DNA from: Pseudanabaena sp. FACHB-2040
Lineage (GTDB): Bacteria > Cyanobacteriota > Cyanobacteriia > Phormidesmidales > Phormidesmidaceae
Direction: 5' to 3'
NCBI RefSeq assembly: GCF_014696715.1
Contig: NZ_JACJQO010000001.1
Location: 331,933-395,932, forward strand
DNA: 64,000 nucleotides
In this document: piece after piece, positions 8,816 through 17,687 of the stretch
Layout: every line of letters begins with the position of its first letter
Numbering within the stretch: the stretch's first letter is position 1
Translations under genes and position numbers: made by a program
The notes under the pieces: model-generated
Told to the model about the DNA's origin: nothing
Seen by the model: only the letters and a program-made list of their open reading frames with translations
The model's database searches: none

Positions 8816-9529
8816 CTAGCGAAACTGCTGAGCCCAGGAAACTAAGGCCGGATGAGCCCACCAGAAACCGAGGACAAATGCGCTTACTCCCAGATAGGAG
8901 GGCCGCAGAAACTCCTGCCACTTGATCTGCTGTTTTCCCTGCACAATTGCCCAGAAAGGAATAATGGAGGTGCGGGCCTTGACAGCTTCAAAGGCTTCAC
9001 CGTAACGGGCATGCCAGCGGCGATCGCCGTGCCACACGGCAAACAAATGGTGAGCCACCAGCCCTAGGGACGTCACTAGCGTGAACGTTGTGCCCAGCCA
9101 GACGGTATGGGCCACGCACCAGATTACCTGGCCTACCATCTGAGGGTGGCGACAGATCCGGATAATGCCAGTTTCATAGAGGTGGACCTGAGGCTTCTCA
9201 ATGGCCGCTACCTCTAACAGGTTGAAGGTAGCTGGGTAGAGGAAAAAGAATGAAACCGCTGACAGCCCCCAAACCAGCGACTGCATGCCAGGTACACCTT
9301 GGGCATTCCATAAGCGCAGCCCATCGTAGCGGTGGCTGATGAAGTAAACAATCAGGGTAACGGCAAAGGGAATGCTGACTAGGGCAAACAGTACCCGGTA
9401 GAGGCGGGGGCCTATTAGGGCTTCTCCTCGGGGTCGCAGGGCTGCTAGGCCGCTATGTGCGATCGCAAACCCCAGCAACAGCGCCAGCATCACAAAGTGG
9501 CTGGGGGTTAACCAGGCAGCATCAGGCAT
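8816..9529 (-). CDS. Z-ISO: 15-cis-zeta-carotene isomerase (NnrU-like, Z-ISO)
   Basis: 237 residues, five or six membrane segments. It matches plant and cyanobacterial Z-ISO closely over its whole length: AHSGLAALRPRGEALIG near residue 24, RLYRVLFALVSIPFAV, FLYPATFNLLEVAAI, HLYETGIIRICRHPQMVGQ near 140, and AHHLFAVWHGDRRWHARYG near 180. These include the conserved histidines implicated in heme coordination in plant Z-ISO. The enzyme isomerises the central 15-cis double bond of tri-cis zeta-carotene in the membrane, between phytoene desaturase and zeta-carotene desaturase. No other carotenoid gene is adjacent. Confidence 0.9.
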   Translation of the reverse strand: MPDAAWLTPSHFVMLALLLGFAIAHSGLAALRPRGEALIGPRLYRVLFALVSIPFAVTLIVYFISHRYDGLRLWNAQGVPGMQSLVWGLSAVSFFFLYPATFNLLEVAAIEKPQVHLYETGIIRICRHPQMVGQVIWCVAHTVWLGTTFTLVTSLGLVAHHLFAVWHGDRRWHARYGEAFEAVKARTSIIPFWAIVQGKQQIKWQEFLRPSYLGVSAFVLGFWWAHPALVSWAQQFR

Positions 9530-10128
9530 TACTCAACGCGCTCCCGCTCAAACCATTAAAGAATATAACGCTATGTTACACGCCTGGGCTCATCAAACGG
9601 CAGAAGAATTGGGTCTGTGGCGAGCCGTGCGGTGAACTTTTCTCTGAAAAGAGATTTAAGCCCTCATCAGCAAGATACGTTAGCAAGATTCAGAGGTAGC
9701 TGTGGGGGAGAGCCAGTGAGTCCCTCCGCCCTGTCGCCGCCCTGGAAATTCATCTCGCCGTTTGCTTAAATTGACAGCAGCTTCTCCTGAAATTGCCTGC
9801 AGCAGCAGACTCAACAGACAAACCAATCCCAATAAAGACAGCAGTCGAGATGAGCACAGCAGTCTCTGATCTCTGGTTTTCATAGTGTGTTTGTTTTTGC
9901 TCAGCCCCTAGGTCAGAGCCGAGAGTAGACGCCCTGAAACAACAGCGCACTTGGAGGCGCTAGCCCCTAGTGCCGTTAGATACTCTATGTCCATTTGAGC
10001 CTAGTTTTCTGCTGGCATCGACAGCGGTCCTACGGAAATGGAATTTTAGGGACTTTGCAGAAAATTGATGGCGGCAATTCACAGGTTAATGGTCAGATCT
10101 CTCAAGCGCTGCCATAGTCTGTAAAAGC
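9530..10128. other. Gene-poor spacer of about 600 bp
   Basis: The only frame with any protein-like feature is 9680-9883 on the minus strand (67 codons). Its first 35 residues look like a signal peptide (basic start, then a leucine-rich core, then AISGEA). It has no clear ribosome-binding site and the rest is low quality, so I do not call it. No RNA gene is evident. Confidence 0.45.
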
Positions 10129-10914
10129 TCATAGTCCCATTGGCAGGACGAGTGCTCCTAATGCGATCGCAATGGCGGCTCCCAGCAAGGTATTGATGAC
10201 ATTCACCCACTCATTGGTCAACCAATCCCACTCAGTTTGGAGCGTAGCCCCGATTAAGCTTTCTAGATTAGTTGCAATGAAAGCCGCAACCAGACACAGG
10301 GCAATCGCTATTGGCGGCATCAAGCCTAGACCCCAGCCTAGCAGCGCCATAACAGCGGCAGCAGCAACCCCAGCCAAAGTGCCCTCTAGGCTAACCGCCC
10401 CTTCTGTCCCAGCAGGCACAGGCTTTAGAGTCGTAATTAAATAAGTTCGCTGGCCGTAGGCCTTGCCCACTTCAGAGGCCGTAGTATCGGCCAATTTAGT
10501 GCAGAAGCTGGCCACATAGCCCACGCTCAAAAGGCTTACCCAGAGCGACTGTTGGCTATCTCCATTCCTTAGCGCCAGCAGCAAAATGCCTAGCGCACAT
10601 AGCGTGCCGGTCAGGGCCGAGCCCCAAACATTTTCTGGCCCTCGCTGACCCGAGCGCTTTTCGGCAATCCCAGCCGCTTCTTTTTGGGCCATGCCAATTC
10701 GAGTGACTGCCGACCCCACCAAAAAGTAAACCATCACCACCGCATATCCCCGCCAGCCCAAGCAGCCCCAAATCAACACCCCCAGCACCCAGGCATGACC
10801 GTAGCCTGCTGGCGTTAGCAGTTTCTTGGGCAATAGCCAGGCCAGCCCTAGCAGCAGCGAATTTAGCAAAACTGCCACCAGCCAGGGATTGAAAGACGTC
10901 CAGTTAACCAGCAT
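10129..10914 (-). CDS. DUF92/TIGR00297 membrane protein, VTE6-like phytyl-phosphate kinase
   Basis: 261 residues and about six or seven membrane helices. The family signature is clear: HAWVLGVLIWGCLGWRGY, KRSGQRGPENVWGSALTGTL near residue 85, and SFCTKLADTTASEVGKAYG near 135, followed by VPAGTEGAVSLEGTLAG. DUF92 proteins include Arabidopsis VTE6, which phosphorylates phytyl phosphate to phytyl diphosphate for tocopherol and phylloquinone synthesis and for salvage of chlorophyll phytol. The assignment to that reaction is by family. The gene stands alone, with the anti-sigma factor gene upstream on the same strand. Confidence 0.87.
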   Translation of the reverse strand: MLVNWTSFNPWLVAVLLNSLLLGLAWLLPKKLLTPAGYGHAWVLGVLIWGCLGWRGYAVVMVYFLVGSAVTRIGMAQKEAAGIAEKRSGQRGPENVWGSALTGTLCALGILLLALRNGDSQQSLWVSLLSVGYVASFCTKLADTTASEVGKAYGQRTYLITTLKPVPAGTEGAVSLEGTLAGVAAAAVMALLGWGLGLMPPIAIALCLVAAFIATNLESLIGATLQTEWDWLTNEWVNVINTLLGAAIAIALGALVLPMGL

Positions 10915-11012
10915 AGGAGCAGCAACTCCATCGATTAGGTTTTCCCTATGCTAAGCCCGGATTGAGCAAGGCGAAAGGAAAATGCCCGCCCGCAGGAAAA
11001 CAGCCGCTTAGA

Positions 11013-11432
11013 TCAATAGCGTTTTTGAATATGGAGACAGTTGCGCTGATCGGATGTGGGCTGGTAGTCGAGAGTGTCAGCAACTTTATGCATAATTCTC
11101 AATCCCCGCCCCCCTTCAGAGTCGGGGGTCGTTGTTGCCAGCTTGCCCTCCAGGACAGTATCTAGGTCAAACCCAGGGCCTTGGTCCCAAATCCGGATAT
11201 CCACTACTTGGGGGGAGAGCGTAACCTCTATTTGGATCGGGGTTTCTTCGGATAGCCCCTGGTGGGCATGGCGAATGACGTTAGTCAGTCCCTCAATCAA
11301 GGCTAGCTGACACTGTAGCCACACGTCATGAGGGACAGAGGGCTCTTGAAACTGATCGAACCAGACCAGAACTTGCTTTAACGCTTCACGGTCGGTCGTA
11401 GTCTGAATTTGGCTTTGCTGCAAAATGGTCAA
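11013..11432 (-). CDS. Anti-sigma regulatory factor (RsbW-like serine/threonine kinase)
   Basis: 139 residues forming a single HATPase_c domain of the RsbW/SpoIIAB class. The N box is LALIEGLTNVIRHAH near residue 47, the G1 box is DIRIWDQGPGFDLD near 91, and the G2 box is GGRGLRIMHKVAD near 116. Such proteins bind or phosphorylate STAS-domain antagonists; a STAS protein is encoded at 20,785-21,147, though not adjacent. The longest frame starts at TTG (11432), and a second TTG three codons in is possible. Confidence 0.9.
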   Translation of the reverse strand: MTILQQSQIQTTTDREALKQVLVWFDQFQEPSVPHDVWLQCQLALIEGLTNVIRHAHQGLSEETPIQIEVTLSPQVVDIRIWDQGPGFDLDTVLEGKLATTTPDSEGGRGLRIMHKVADTLDYQPTSDQRNCLHIQKRY

Positions 11433-11553
11433 TTGGCAATGACCCTAAGGTGACTACCGCTTACACGCCCAACTTTAACACTGGATTGAGGGCAGGTAGG
11501 TAGATGCGGATGCCCACGGGAATTGCTCTGAGCTTTTCTGCTCTATCTAGATT

Positions 11554-11835
11554 CTAAGGCTTGCGATCGCGGTTTTCCCATTTAAACAAAACAATCACCC
11601 CAGCGACAATCCCAACCTGCAGCAAAAAATTGGGTAATGCCGCCCCTACCTCTCGTCCGGCCAAGATTTGCGTCAAAAAAACAAAGGCCCCAATTGCGCC
11701 TGAAGCCCCCACCGTCCCGTATACAAACTGTCGCAGCCCCTTATAAGGATTTTTTGCTTCAGCCCTCAACCGAGCATATTTTTCTGGGTTAATGTTTTCA
11801 GGAGGCCGTCTTTTCGGAGAGGAGGGTTCGCTCAT
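11554..11835 (-). CDS. DUF3493-type protein (LPA1/Rep27-related)
   Basis: 93 residues. The central motif RLRAEAKNPYKGLRQFVYG followed by two hydrophobic segments (about 43-60 and 68-83) matches the cyanobacterial/plastid DUF3493 family. Plant members with this domain (LPA1/Rep27) help photosystem II assembly. The family call is from memory of the motif and is fairly secure; the role here is by analogy. It ends with a short charged tail. Confidence 0.75.
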   Translation of the reverse strand: MSEPSSPKRRPPENINPEKYARLRAEAKNPYKGLRQFVYGTVGASGAIGAFVFLTQILAGREVGAALPNFLLQVGIVAGVIVLFKWENRDRKP

Positions 11836-11914
11836 GGGTTAGTAAAAACAAATTTCCTCTATTCTCTCAGGAAGTGAGCGGGTAAGGCTGTTATACTAGT
11901 TGACCGAAAAGGTT

Positions 11915-11986
11915 GCCGATGTGGCTCAGTGGTAGAGCACTCGATTCGTAATCGAGCGGTCGCGGGTTCAAATCCCGCCATCGGCT
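11915..11986 (+). tRNA. tRNA-Thr (anticodon CGU)
   Basis: 72 nt with a 7-bp acceptor stem (GCCGATG/CATCGGC), a 5-bp anticodon stem CTCGA/TCGAG, anticodon CGT at 11947-11949, the T-loop GTTCAAATC and discriminator T. CCA is not encoded. Confidence 0.97.
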
Positions 11987-12040
11987 TCAAGGTAAAATTG
12001 AAAATGCTTGTTACTTCAATTAGCGTTGCGTTGGCTCCGG

Positions 12041-12078
12041 CTGACCGGGATGCGGTGATAGCTGCGGTGCTCGGTCAG
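12041..12078. repeat. Inverted repeat downstream of tRNA-Thr
   Basis: Arms CTGACCG and CGGTCAG (7 bp, perfect) enclose a 24-base loop about 55 bp past the tRNA. There is no strong T-run. It could terminate the tRNA transcript or be incidental. Confidence 0.35.
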
Positions 12079-12152
12079 TGAGGCTTCTCTTTCATGAGCT
12101 GAAGCTACCCACTACCGCGTCAACCTTTGAAAGCATGGATAGCCCAACCCCT

Positions 12153-12398
12153 TTATTCGTCTGCTCTAGGCCGATGCATCAGGCTAATTACCTCATTTGG
12201 ATTGCGAGTTTGCATTAATCGTGACCAATCCTTCACCTCGGCGATCCTGGAAATATGAAGCAGACGAATAATCCCTCTGACCCAATTTGGTGCACCGATC
12301 AAAATCATTCGGTTTGCCCTTTTTTCAGACCTCAGCAGGTTATTGATCATCATTTCTATCGATAAAGCATCTGGCCGCTCGGGTTGTTGCTCTGCCAT
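12153..12398 (-). CDS. Small protein of unknown function, divergent from an XRE regulator
   Basis: About 81 residues from the ATG at 12398 (MAEQQPERPDAL); an ATG at 12416 adds six residues. The sequence is helix-rich with a basic centre (LLRSEKRANRMILIGAPNWVRGIIRLLHI) and no membrane segment or known motif. It is transcribed away from the XRE gene, and two operator-like palindromes lie between them, so the pair is probably a co-regulated locus. It could be a partner or target of the regulator. I do not recognise the family. Confidence 0.6.
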   Translation of the reverse strand: MAEQQPERPDALSIEMMINNLLRSEKRANRMILIGAPNWVRGIIRLLHISRIAEVKDWSRLMQTRNPNEVISLMHRPRADE

Positions 12399-12423
12399 AC
12401 TGCACTCCCTTTGCATCTCTTTC

Positions 12424-12475
12424 TGTTTGCAATTACAAACATTATCACCTCAATCTCTGTTTGCAAATACAAACA
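12424..12475. promoter_or_regulatory. Twin palindromic operator in the divergent XRE promoter region
   Basis: Two 18-bp sites with the same architecture, TGTTTG-N6-CAAACA, lie at 12424-12441 and 12458-12475. Their centres are 34 bp apart, close to three helical turns. They occupy the gap between the two divergent genes and are likely bound by the XRE protein. Confidence 0.7.
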
Positions 12476-12502
12476 TTTACTTGGTGATCTCTCTCTGACA
12501 CG

Positions 12503-12757
12503 ATGAGAGGCATGGGAAAAGCCGGAAAAGCACTCAGGACGGTGCTCGAAACCTATAGCATCAGTCAAAACCGCCTAGCGGTGACAATGGGCATCAACCG
12601 TTCCACCGTGTATCAATGGTTTAACGAAATCACAGATCCCTCAGCGGAGTCTGTCATCCAAATTTTCAATGCCTTAGAAAACCTTAACCCCGACGCAGCT
12701 AAAGAATTCCTTGCTCTTTATGTAGGTCGCCCCATCCTAGGCGACGAGCCATCCTAA
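12503..12757 (+). CDS. XRE-family (Cro/C1-type) DNA-binding protein
   Basis: 84 residues, essentially a helix-turn-helix_3 domain. YSISQNRLAVTMGINRSTVYQWFN at about 19-42 is the HTH with its recognition helix, followed by ITDPSAESVIQIFNALE, typical of the fourth and fifth helices. An internal ATG at 12512 is an alternative start. The twin operator upstream suggests autoregulation and control of the divergent 81-residue gene. HIP1 sites are common around it, so it looks resident. Confidence 0.88.
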   Translation: MRGMGKAGKALRTVLETYSISQNRLAVTMGINRSTVYQWFNEITDPSAESVIQIFNALENLNPDAAKEFLALYVGRPILGDEPS

Positions 12758-12782
12758 ATGTTCTGACGCAAATCGCGCTCGT

Positions 12783-13355
12783 TCACCGCCCTGCGGCCAA
12801 AACCCTAGCAGTTACAAGCTCCAAATCAGCAAACCGGGGCGACACAATCACCTGTTCGCCCTGAAAAACCTGCTCCTCATACAGGCCATCCACCCACTCA
12901 AAGACAGTGACCTTCTGAGCAATCGGATCCACTATCCAATATTCGGAAATGCGCCGTCCAGCATACTCAGTACGCTTGTGGCGATAATCTCGATTCCCCT
13001 GCTGAGGGCTGACCACTTCAACCACCAACAGCGGAGGCGGCATATCGTGAGTGATCACACATCGGGTTGCGCCCTCTAGCGCTGCCGCCGCTTCTTCAGA
13101 TAAAACTACCAGATCGGGCTGCCGTGCCGTTGCCCTTGCTCCACTCACAGCAATCTGTGCCCCAATTCTCAAGCGGTAGTAGGGAATGCCGCTCTGTAGA
13201 AACGCAGCAAATAAAAAGGAGGCGATTTGATTGTTTAAGTCACTTTCTGGCGGCATGGCGATCAGTTCCCCATCCACCAATTCATAGCGGGTGTCGGTGC
13301 CGTCGTCATAGTTGAGGTAGTCTTGCAGGGTCATCAGTTTGGCGGCAACAGACAT
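12783..13355 (-). CDS. Uma2-family (DUF820) putative restriction-like endonuclease
   Basis: 190 residues from the ATG at 13355 (MSVAAKLMTLQDYL); the frame is open for 60 more codons upstream but that part is not family-like. The Uma2/DUF820 fold is a PD-(D/E)XK nuclease. Visible landmarks are YELVDGELIAMPPES near residue 30, QPDLVVL near 82, PPPLLVVEVVSP near 107, the lysine segment YRHKRTEYA and EYWIVDPIAQKVTVFEW. Cyanobacteria carry dozens of copies and their biological role is unclear. It follows moaA on the same strand after 79 bp. Confidence 0.9.
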   Translation of the reverse strand: MSVAAKLMTLQDYLNYDDGTDTRYELVDGELIAMPPESDLNNQIASFLFAAFLQSGIPYYRLRIGAQIAVSGARATARQPDLVVLSEEAAAALEGATRCVITHDMPPPLLVVEVVSPQQGNRDYRHKRTEYAGRRISEYWIVDPIAQKVTVFEWVDGLYEEQVFQGEQVIVSPRFADLELVTARVLAAGR

Positions 13356-13434
13356 AGCCTCTACCCTCAGTAAGCTGGGCGCGTAGCACTTTGCTGTAGG
13401 TACTATGATATCTTCCAGGCTTCCACCAGGTAAC

Positions 13435-14421
13435 CTATCCGCCGATCTGAGACATAGTGCGACTGTAGGCCCCAGTAGTGCCAGAATCGCGCATTTTGTA
13501 ATTGATTTCGGGTTTGGCAGCCAGCAGTTCGGCAACCTGATCGCGCAAGTAAGTCAGGGGCTTGCCGTCGCGCAGTAGCGTTCTTAGGTCAATTTGGCCG
13601 GTTTCGTTGAGCAGGCAGGGGCGCAGCCAGCCATCAGCAGAGAGGCGCATGCGGTTGCAGCGATCGCAAAAACACTCCGACATCTGACTAATAAATCCCA
13701 GCGTCCCCTTCGCCCCCGGAATCTGAAACACATCGGCAGGGCCATTGCCGCGCACAGTTGATTCGGCCAGACCCCAGCGATCGCGAATTCGCTGGCGCAG
13801 TTCTTCCGAAGACACCCACCCCCGATTCTGGAACAGGTCACCATTGCCGATGGGCATAAACTCAATAAACCGGACGTGCCATTCCCGCTCTAAGCTCAAA
13901 GCTGCTAGATCCAACACCTCATGGTCATTCACGCCAGGGATAACCACCACATTCAGCTTGAGAGGCGAAAAGCCCACCTGATGAGCCGCTTGAATTCCAG
14001 CCCAAACCTCATGCCAACGCAGCCGTCCCTTACCGCCTACAATCTCCTGAAAGATCTGCGGGTCTAGCGAGTCTAGGCTAATGTTAATGCGCCGCAGTCC
14101 GGCATCCCAAAGAGGCTGGGCTAGGGTTGCTAACCGAAAAGCGTTGGTGGTCATAGCCAGGTCTTCGGTCTGGGGCAGCGTCGCAATGTCTTGCACAATC
14201 TCCACCACATCAGGGCGCAGCAGCGGTTCACCGCCCGTCAGCCGAAAGCGGGTAAAGCCCAGGGGGATAAAGACCTCCTGCAGCAGCACCCGGATTTCAT
14301 CACGGGTCAGCCAGTTTTGCCGCAGCACATATTCAATTTCCGAGCCCTCTGGCATACAGTACTGGCATTGAAAGTTGCAGCGATCGATCAGGCTAATGCG
14401 CAGGTAGTCAATGCGGTTCAT
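13435..14421 (-). CDS. moaA: GTP 3',8-cyclase MoaA
   Basis: 328 residues from the ATG at 14421 ([11 protein letters not shown]), which matches the normal MoaA start and length; the frame stays open another 48 codons upstream without family similarity. The radical-SAM cluster motif is CNFQCQYC at the N-terminus, the C-terminal second cluster is held by [18 protein letters not shown], and the protein ends in the characteristic GG dipeptide (SQIGG). It performs the first step of molybdenum cofactor synthesis, GTP to cyclic 3',8-dihydro-GTP. No other moa gene is adjacent. Confidence 0.96.
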   Translation of the reverse strand: MNRIDYLRISLIDRCNFQCQYCMPEGSEIEYVLRQNWLTRDEIRVLLQEVFIPLGFTRFRLTGGEPLLRPDVVEIVQDIATLPQTEDLAMTTNAFRLATLAQPLWDAGLRRINISLDSLDPQIFQEIVGGKGRLRWHEVWAGIQAAHQVGFSPLKLNVVVIPGVNDHEVLDLAALSLEREWHVRFIEFMPIGNGDLFQNRGWVSSEELRQRIRDRWGLAESTVRGNGPADVFQIPGAKGTLGFISQMSECFCDRCNRMRLSADGWLRPCLLNETGQIDLRTLLRDGKPLTYLRDQVAELLAAKPEINYKMRDSGTTGAYSRTMSQIGG

Positions 14422-14809
14422 TAATGGCAGCGATAGATTAGGGGACTCAAGCGCTTTGGGAGTTCCCAGAAGCATATCAGCAGACAATTGAGATCTAAAT
14501 GGGGCTTTCTCTAGTGTGACAACCAAACCTAAGCAATGGCTGAGAAAAGCTCTTGAGGAAGGCACGATGTCAGCGGGGTATAGCGAAAATCTTGCAAGTT
14601 CTAAAGATTAAAGATCTTTCCCTAGGTAGCTGCATCTGTCGGCTTAGAATTTGATATCTCCCCTATCTTTAAATTGAGATAGACAGTGAATGCCCTATCA
14701 AGCAGGGGCTGAGCCCAGATAAATAGGGGAATCATTTGCACAGTTCTGAAAAACGCAGCACCTAAGTTTGACTGGCCACACACATCCCCTACCGATCCCA
14801 GAGAGACTG
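14422..14809. other. Divergent promoter region between moaA and glgX
   Basis: About 390 bp between two divergent genes. It should hold both promoters but I see no strong consensus element, RNA gene or repeat. Short frames in it lack support. Confidence 0.4.
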
Positions 14810-16888
14810 ATGACTTTGAAGGTACTGCCAGGGCAGAGCTATCCGCTGGGTGCGACTGTCTACGCGATTGGCGTAAATTTCTGTATCTATTCCAAGCATG
14901 CAACGGGCATGGACCTGCTGCTGTTTGACGGCCCCGAAGATCCCTATCCGGCCCGCACCATTTCCCTCGACCCGCGCTGGAATCGAACCTTTCAGTACTG
15001 GCATGCGCTAGTGCCAGGGCTTAAGGCAGGCCAGGTTTACGCCTATCGTGCCCACGGCCCCTATGCTCCCGATCAGGGATATCGGTTTGACCCGACCAAG
15101 GTTTTATTTGACCCCTATGCCCGTGCGATCGCAGGCGAAGCCCTCTACGACCGCGAAGCCGCCATCGCCTACGCGCAAGACAACAGCCCTCAGGCCCTCC
15201 GGAGTGTTGTCGTCGACAACCGCACCTACGACTGGGAAGGCGACCGACCGCTGCGCCTGCCCTTCGCCTCCAGCATTATCTACGAAATGCATGTCGGGGG
15301 CTTTACTCGCCACCCCAACTCCGGTCTGCCCGACCATACCCGAGGTACATATGCTGGTGTGATCGAGAAAATTCCCTACCTCCAAGCCCTCGGTATCACC
15401 GCCGTCGAGCTGCTGCCGATTCACCAGTTCGACCGCCAAGATGCTCGCCCCGGCCTGGAAAACTACTGGGGCTACAGCACCCTGGCCTTTTTTGCACCCC
15501 ACCGAGCCTACAGCTCCCGCCAAGACCCCCTAGGGCCCGTCGATGAGTTTCGGGATATGGTCAAAGCCCTGCACAAAGCAGGCATCGAAGTCATCCTAGA
15601 CGTGGTGTTTAACCACACTGCCGAAGGCAACCATGAAGGGCCAACCCTGTCCTTTAGAGGGTTAGACAACCACACCTACTACATTCTGGACGCCAAAAAT
15701 CCGGCCTACTACGCCAACTTCAGCGGCTGCGGTAATAGCGTCAAAGCCAATCATGCGGTAGTAGGCCGAATGATTATCGACAGCCTGCGCTACTGGGTCT
15801 CGGAGATGCACGTAGATGGCTTCCGTTTTGACCTAGCCTCGGTGCTGGCGCGAGATATGTATGGCCATCCCGTCGATGATCCCCCGATTCTCTGGAGCAT
15901 CGAGTCAGACCCGATTTTAGCGGGCACCAAGATGATTGCCGAAGCCTGGGATGCTGCCGGACTGTACCAGGTAGGCAGTTTTATTGGCGATCGCTTTGCC
16001 GAATGGAACGGCCCTTACCGGGACCACGTGCGGCGGTTTGTCAAAGGCGACAGGGGAGCGGTTCCAGAACTAGCCGATCGCATTTTGGGCAGCCCCGACA
16101 TCTACCCTTCTCCTGACCGAGAGCCAGACCGCAGCATTCACTTTGTCACCTGCCACGACGGCTTTACTCTAAACGATCTGGTTTCCTACAACCGCAAGCA
16201 CAACGAGGCCAACGGAGAGCACTGCCGCGACGGCACTAACGACAACCATAGCTGGAACTGCGGCTACGAAGGGCCAACCGACAACCCCGAAATTGAAAAG
16301 CTGCGGCTACGGCAAATCAAGAATCTCCTGACCCTGGTATTTTTCTCCCAAGGCACACCGATGCTGCTGATGGGCGATGAGGTGCGTCACACCCAGCTCG
16401 GCAACAACAACGCCTACTGCCAGGACAATGAATTGAGCTGGTTCAACTGGGATGCTGTTGAAAAAGAGGCTAATCTGCTGCGCTTTACCCAGGGGCTGAT
16501 TAGGCTGACTCAGAAATTGAAAACGCTTCAGGTAGAGCGGGTGTTAACCGTTACCGACATTTGGGATCACAGACCCCACGTGGTTTGGCATGGCACTCAG
16601 CTCAAGCAGCCAGATTGGTCGGAAAATTCCCATAGTCTGGCCTTCACCCTGCGCCATCCAGCGGCTAATGAGGAGCTGCACATTATGCTCAACGCTTACT
16701 GGGAGCCACTGATCTTCGAACTGCCTGACCTAGAGCCTAACCAGCGCTGGTATCGCATTGTTGACACGGCAGTAGCTAGCCCCCGAGACTTCTGTGACTT
16801 AGAGCATGCCCCCATGTTCGACGGGACTGCCTATCCAGTTGGGGCTCGCTCTTCGGTAGTGCTGATGGCTCAAAAGAAGCGTTTATAG
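14810..16888 (+). CDS. glgX: Glycogen debranching enzyme GlgX (isoamylase type)
   Basis: 692 residues from the ATG at 14810 (MTLKVLPGQSYPLG). The N-terminal CBM48 region is followed by a GH13 barrel. The nucleophile Asp is in VDGFRFDLASVLARD near residue 340, the acid/base Glu in MIAEAWDAAGLYQVG near 380, the third Asp in FVTCHDGFTLNDLVSYN near 450, and the region I motif is VILDVVFNHTAEG near 262. It hydrolyses alpha-1,6 branches of glycogen. An upstream ATG in frame adds 14 residues and is less likely. Confidence 0.95.
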   Translation: MTLKVLPGQSYPLGATVYAIGVNFCIYSKHATGMDLLLFDGPEDPYPARTISLDPRWNRTFQYWHALVPGLKAGQVYAYRAHGPYAPDQGYRFDPTKVLFDPYARAIAGEALYDREAAIAYAQDNSPQALRSVVVDNRTYDWEGDRPLRLPFASSIIYEMHVGGFTRHPNSGLPDHTRGTYAGVIEKIPYLQALGITAVELLPIHQFDRQDARPGLENYWGYSTLAFFAPHRAYSSRQDPLGPVDEFRDMVKALHKAGIEVILDVVFNHTAEGNHEGPTLSFRGLDNHTYYILDAKNPAYYANFSGCGNSVKANHAVVGRMIIDSLRYWVSEMHVDGFRFDLASVLARDMYGHPVDDPPILWSIESDPILAGTKMIAEAWDAAGLYQVGSFIGDRFAEWNGPYRDHVRRFVKGDRGAVPELADRILGSPDIYPSPDREPDRSIHFVTCHDGFTLNDLVSYNRKHNEANGEHCRDGTNDNHSWNCGYEGPTDNPEIEKLRLRQIKNLLTLVFFSQGTPMLLMGDEVRHTQLGNNNAYCQDNELSWFNWDAVEKEANLLRFTQGLIRLTQKLKTLQVERVLTVTDIWDHRPHVVWHGTQLKQPDWSENSHSLAFTLRHPAANEELHIMLNAYWEPLIFELPDLEPNQRWYRIVDTAVASPRDFCDLEHAPMFDGTAYPVGARSSVVLMAQKKRL

Positions 16889-17074
16889 GTACAACAAGCT
16901 TACGGGTACAACAAATCGTGGGGCCGGTTCTTAAATGGCCCAGTTCGGCTAACCCCCTGGAATTTCCGCCCGTACTCGTACCGACATTACGTTACGTTAA
17001 GAGTAGGAATTGCCTTTGCTATTTTTAGCAGGGGTGAGCACCCCACACAACTTCAAGTTCCAACAGGATTCGAT

Positions 17075-17476
17075 ATGGTTGAGAAGATTCAAAAAACTGA
17101 GGCAGAGTGGCAGCAGCAGCTGACCCCAGAGCAGTACCAGGTCACCCGCAAAAAGGGCACAGAACGCGCCTTTACTGGAGAACTCCACGACAATAAGGCC
17201 AAGGGCACCTACAAGTGCGTCTGCTGCGGTACCGAGCTGTTTAGCTCCGACACCAAGTTCGACTCGGGCACCGGCTGGCCCAGCTTCTGGGCTCCCAAAA
17301 ATCCTGAAAATGTGGCCGTCAAAACTGATTTCAGCCATTTCATGGTTCGTACCGAAGCACTCTGTGCCGCTTGCGATGCCCACCTAGGCCACGTCTTTAA
17401 TGATGGCCCAGCCCCTACCGGCAAGCGCTACTGCATGAACTCAGCATCTCTAACCTTTGAGAAGCAAGACAGTTAG
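17075..17476 (+). CDS. msrB: Peptide-methionine (R)-S-oxide reductase MsrB
   Basis: 133 residues. The protein has the two zinc-binding pairs CVCC and CAAC, the substrate region [13 protein letters not shown], and the catalytic Cys in [11 protein letters not shown] near residue 121. It reduces methionine-R-sulfoxide in proteins, using thioredoxin, and is a full-length single-domain type. It stands alone with its own short leader; a GC-rich inverted repeat (GGCGAGG/CCTCGCC near 17531-17563) follows it and may terminate the transcript. Confidence 0.96.
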   Translation: MVEKIQKTEAEWQQQLTPEQYQVTRKKGTERAFTGELHDNKAKGTYKCVCCGTELFSSDTKFDSGTGWPSFWAPKNPENVAVKTDFSHFMVRTEALCAACDAHLGHVFNDGPAPTGKRYCMNSASLTFEKQDS

Positions 17477-17687
17477 ACTGAAACGTTTGCCAGAACGAGC
17501 CATTCCAACCAAATCTGCTCAAAACTTGGGCGAGGGCGCTTGTTGAGGAGTGTCCTCGCCACCCTCATACCGATTTCCCCTATCTAGCTGCAGATGATCC
17601 CTGGTAGGGGTACAGGGCCTGTGCCTAGTGCAGTGTCTGTAGTTTTGAGCAAGAGAACGGGTATCACCCTCTATAGGATTTCGTTGC

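Noticed and set aside
9680..9883. 67-codon frame with a signal-peptide-like start
   Set aside because: No ribosome-binding site and the remainder after the hydrophobic part is not protein-like; chance leucine-rich frames are common.
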